NCBI GenBank assembly: GCA_963969285.1
Contig: OZ017740.1
Location: 159,844,819 to 159,908,818, forward strand
Length of the DNA stretch: 64,000 bases
Direction: 5' to 3'
Origin: Odontomyia ornata
Lineage: Eukaryota; Arthropoda; Insecta; Diptera; Stratiomyidae
The notes under the pieces are model-generated. The model was not told the origin of the DNA. It made no database searches and worked only from the letters and a program-made list of their open reading frames with translations. A program made the translations under genes and the position numbers. How positions within the stretch are numbered: the first letter of the stretch is position 1; each line of letters starts with the position of its first letter. This document shows, piece by piece, positions 62,566 to 64,000 of this stretch.

Positions 62566-64000
62566 ATATATACACATTTATATATGGGATATAACGAAAT
62601 TTGTGACCACGCTAGAGGTTGCAGTTTTGCTCTGATTTTCACCAAGTTTTCAGGAAAGGTGTAAACTCGTGAACCAGCTATATCGGCCAGGCGAAAACAA
62701 AATGGCGGCCATTTTAGACGAAAAATCATGATTTCTGCTCTGACCAAAGTATTGCTCCGATTTGCATGAAATTTGGTACGATGGTTCACTGATGTATACG
62801 ATGAATCTCACAATAAAAAATTCAAAGTCGGTACGGCTGAAACGAAATGGCGGCTGCTCAAATGTCGAAAGACTTAGAAAATTTTGCTGTTGTAGTTTTG
62901 ACCAAAGCTTTCAATTAATGTTAACGAAATTCAAGGACTTGATAGAAAATATAAGTGTCTAAAGAGTTATGTAAAAAAACTGGAGGTCAGGTCGCAAAAA
63001 AGAAAATGGCGGCCAGATGAAATTCAAAACTTCAAAGTCTTCTAAAAGTCGCAATTTTGAACCGATGTATATAAAACTTCATGTTAGGATAAATATTGAT
63101 CAGTTCTAGAGACTTTGATGTTTTGGTGATCATGCATTTGCAATTTTCAAAATGGCGGTGGCTTAAATATGCGACTTTTTCAGGTTTTCGTGGCCCTCTC
63201 GCGCTCGTATTTTCCAACGGGTTTTGATGAAACTTGGGATTATAGATTTTTCCACTAAGTTCTTGTATTATGCAGAAAATTTTTTAAATCCAATGAAAAA
63301 TAAATAAGTCGAAATTTTAAAACCTAATATTTTCAGCTGCCATTTTCACTAAAATTGAATAGTTTTGCCCTGTGTAAAGTGAAACTCTGATTTGAACGAG
63401 ATTTGGCTCATTGATTGATGAATTCCTAGCATACAAAGATCTAAAATAATCCAAAATCAAATGCATGCATTCAAAATGGCAGCCCCCAAAGATCAGAAGG
63501 CAAGCGCAATGTGCTATTTTAGTAGCAACTGAAATCATGAATAGTTTTCATTGAAACGTTTTAAATCATTTAACTTGGAAGTATTTATATAGCAGACCAT
63601 TTTCAGGATATTGTTAAAATATTTTTACAATCCCCTTAAAAAATTATAAAACCGTGACTTGTCTGTCCATCCGTCTATCCATCCATTTGTTCGTGTGTCA
63701 CAGTAAGTTTCCTTGCAAACCACATGAGCTACAATGAGGAAACATTCTACGTAGGTGAAAAGTGGTGCCTCTTGAAATTTGCAGTGCGAGAATCTATTTT
63801 AAAGTGATTAAGGAGGGATTCCCCATACAGAGGGGTGACTTAAATGTTCTTTTATTTCGGTCGCCCTCTCGCAGCCGAGTTTCTCAACAGATTCCGATGA
63901 AATTTGAAATTATGTTATTAAAGCAAGTTTATTTAAATTAATTTAACTATGCAGATCAGATGACAAATAAAAAATTTGAAAATTTACACCTTAATATTTT
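62566..64000 (-). repeat. Long dispersed repeat with central palindrome, copy 2
   Basis: Reverse-oriented homologue of 27784-29057; it runs off the window edge. TA-rich tail at 62566-62592, GGCGGCCATTTTAG-type blocks, palindrome at about 63605-63640, GTCC-like tract at 63660-63685. It lacks about 20 bases that copy 1 has near its TA end. Confidence 0.7.

Overview
This window looks like transposon-dense heterochromatin or intergenic DNA from an insect, most likely a dipteran. The DNA is AT-rich, no host gene can be recognised, and nearly every readable protein belongs to a mobile element. The mix includes eight Tc1/mariner copies, piggyBac, several non-LTR retrotransposons, Penelope, Ty3/gypsy, a tRNA-derived SINE, and a dispersed repeat carrying a (GTCC)n microsatellite. 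That last repeat resembles the dipteran mini-me/DINE-1 class. The host assignment is an inference; the species cannot be named from the sequence.

Layout. 0.25-5.4 kb: a mariner split by a PHD-finger non-LTR element. 5.5-7.0 kb: decayed (GTCC)n repeat. 7.85-10.64 kb: a second mariner split by a full (GTCC)n repeat. 10.7-12.8 kb: a mariner relic carrying a younger mariner. 14.5-19.3 kb: a non-LTR element split by another (GTCC)n repeat. 19.6-21.6 kb: a young Penelope copy with an intact RT/GIY-YIG reading frame between 620-bp inverted arms, each arm carrying a hammerhead-ribozyme-like motif. 21.8-22.4 kb: another RT relic. 24.0-27.0 kb: a complete but dead piggyBac element with TTAA duplications and a SINE inside it. 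27.8-42.1 kb: a Ty3/gypsy copy (G1), a second LTR element (G5), and a run of (GTCC)n repeats that includes a head-on inverted pair. 42.1-45.7 kb: the only long stretch with little recognisable content. 45.7-62.6 kb: a mosaic of mariners, gypsy elements (G2, G4, G3), a solo LTR, a SINE and a Penelope fragment, nearly all separated from one another by (TA)n tracts. 62.6-64.0 kb: an inverted copy of the repeat at 27.8-29.1 kb.

The elements do not form a functional pathway. The picture is one of successive nesting. Because several insertions interrupt recognisable reading frames, the order can be read: the (GTCC)n repeats are younger than the mariner and the LINE they split, the SINE is younger than piggyBac, and the gypsy elements and several mariners landed in TA microsatellites. 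Almost all coding regions carry stops, frameshifts or deletions. The Penelope reading frame (20281-21240) is the only long clean one. The strongest candidates for new biology are the (GTCC)n repeat family with its terminal palindrome and A-run insertion without target duplication, the paired hammerhead-like motifs in Penelope, and the (TA)n-punctuated mosaic.
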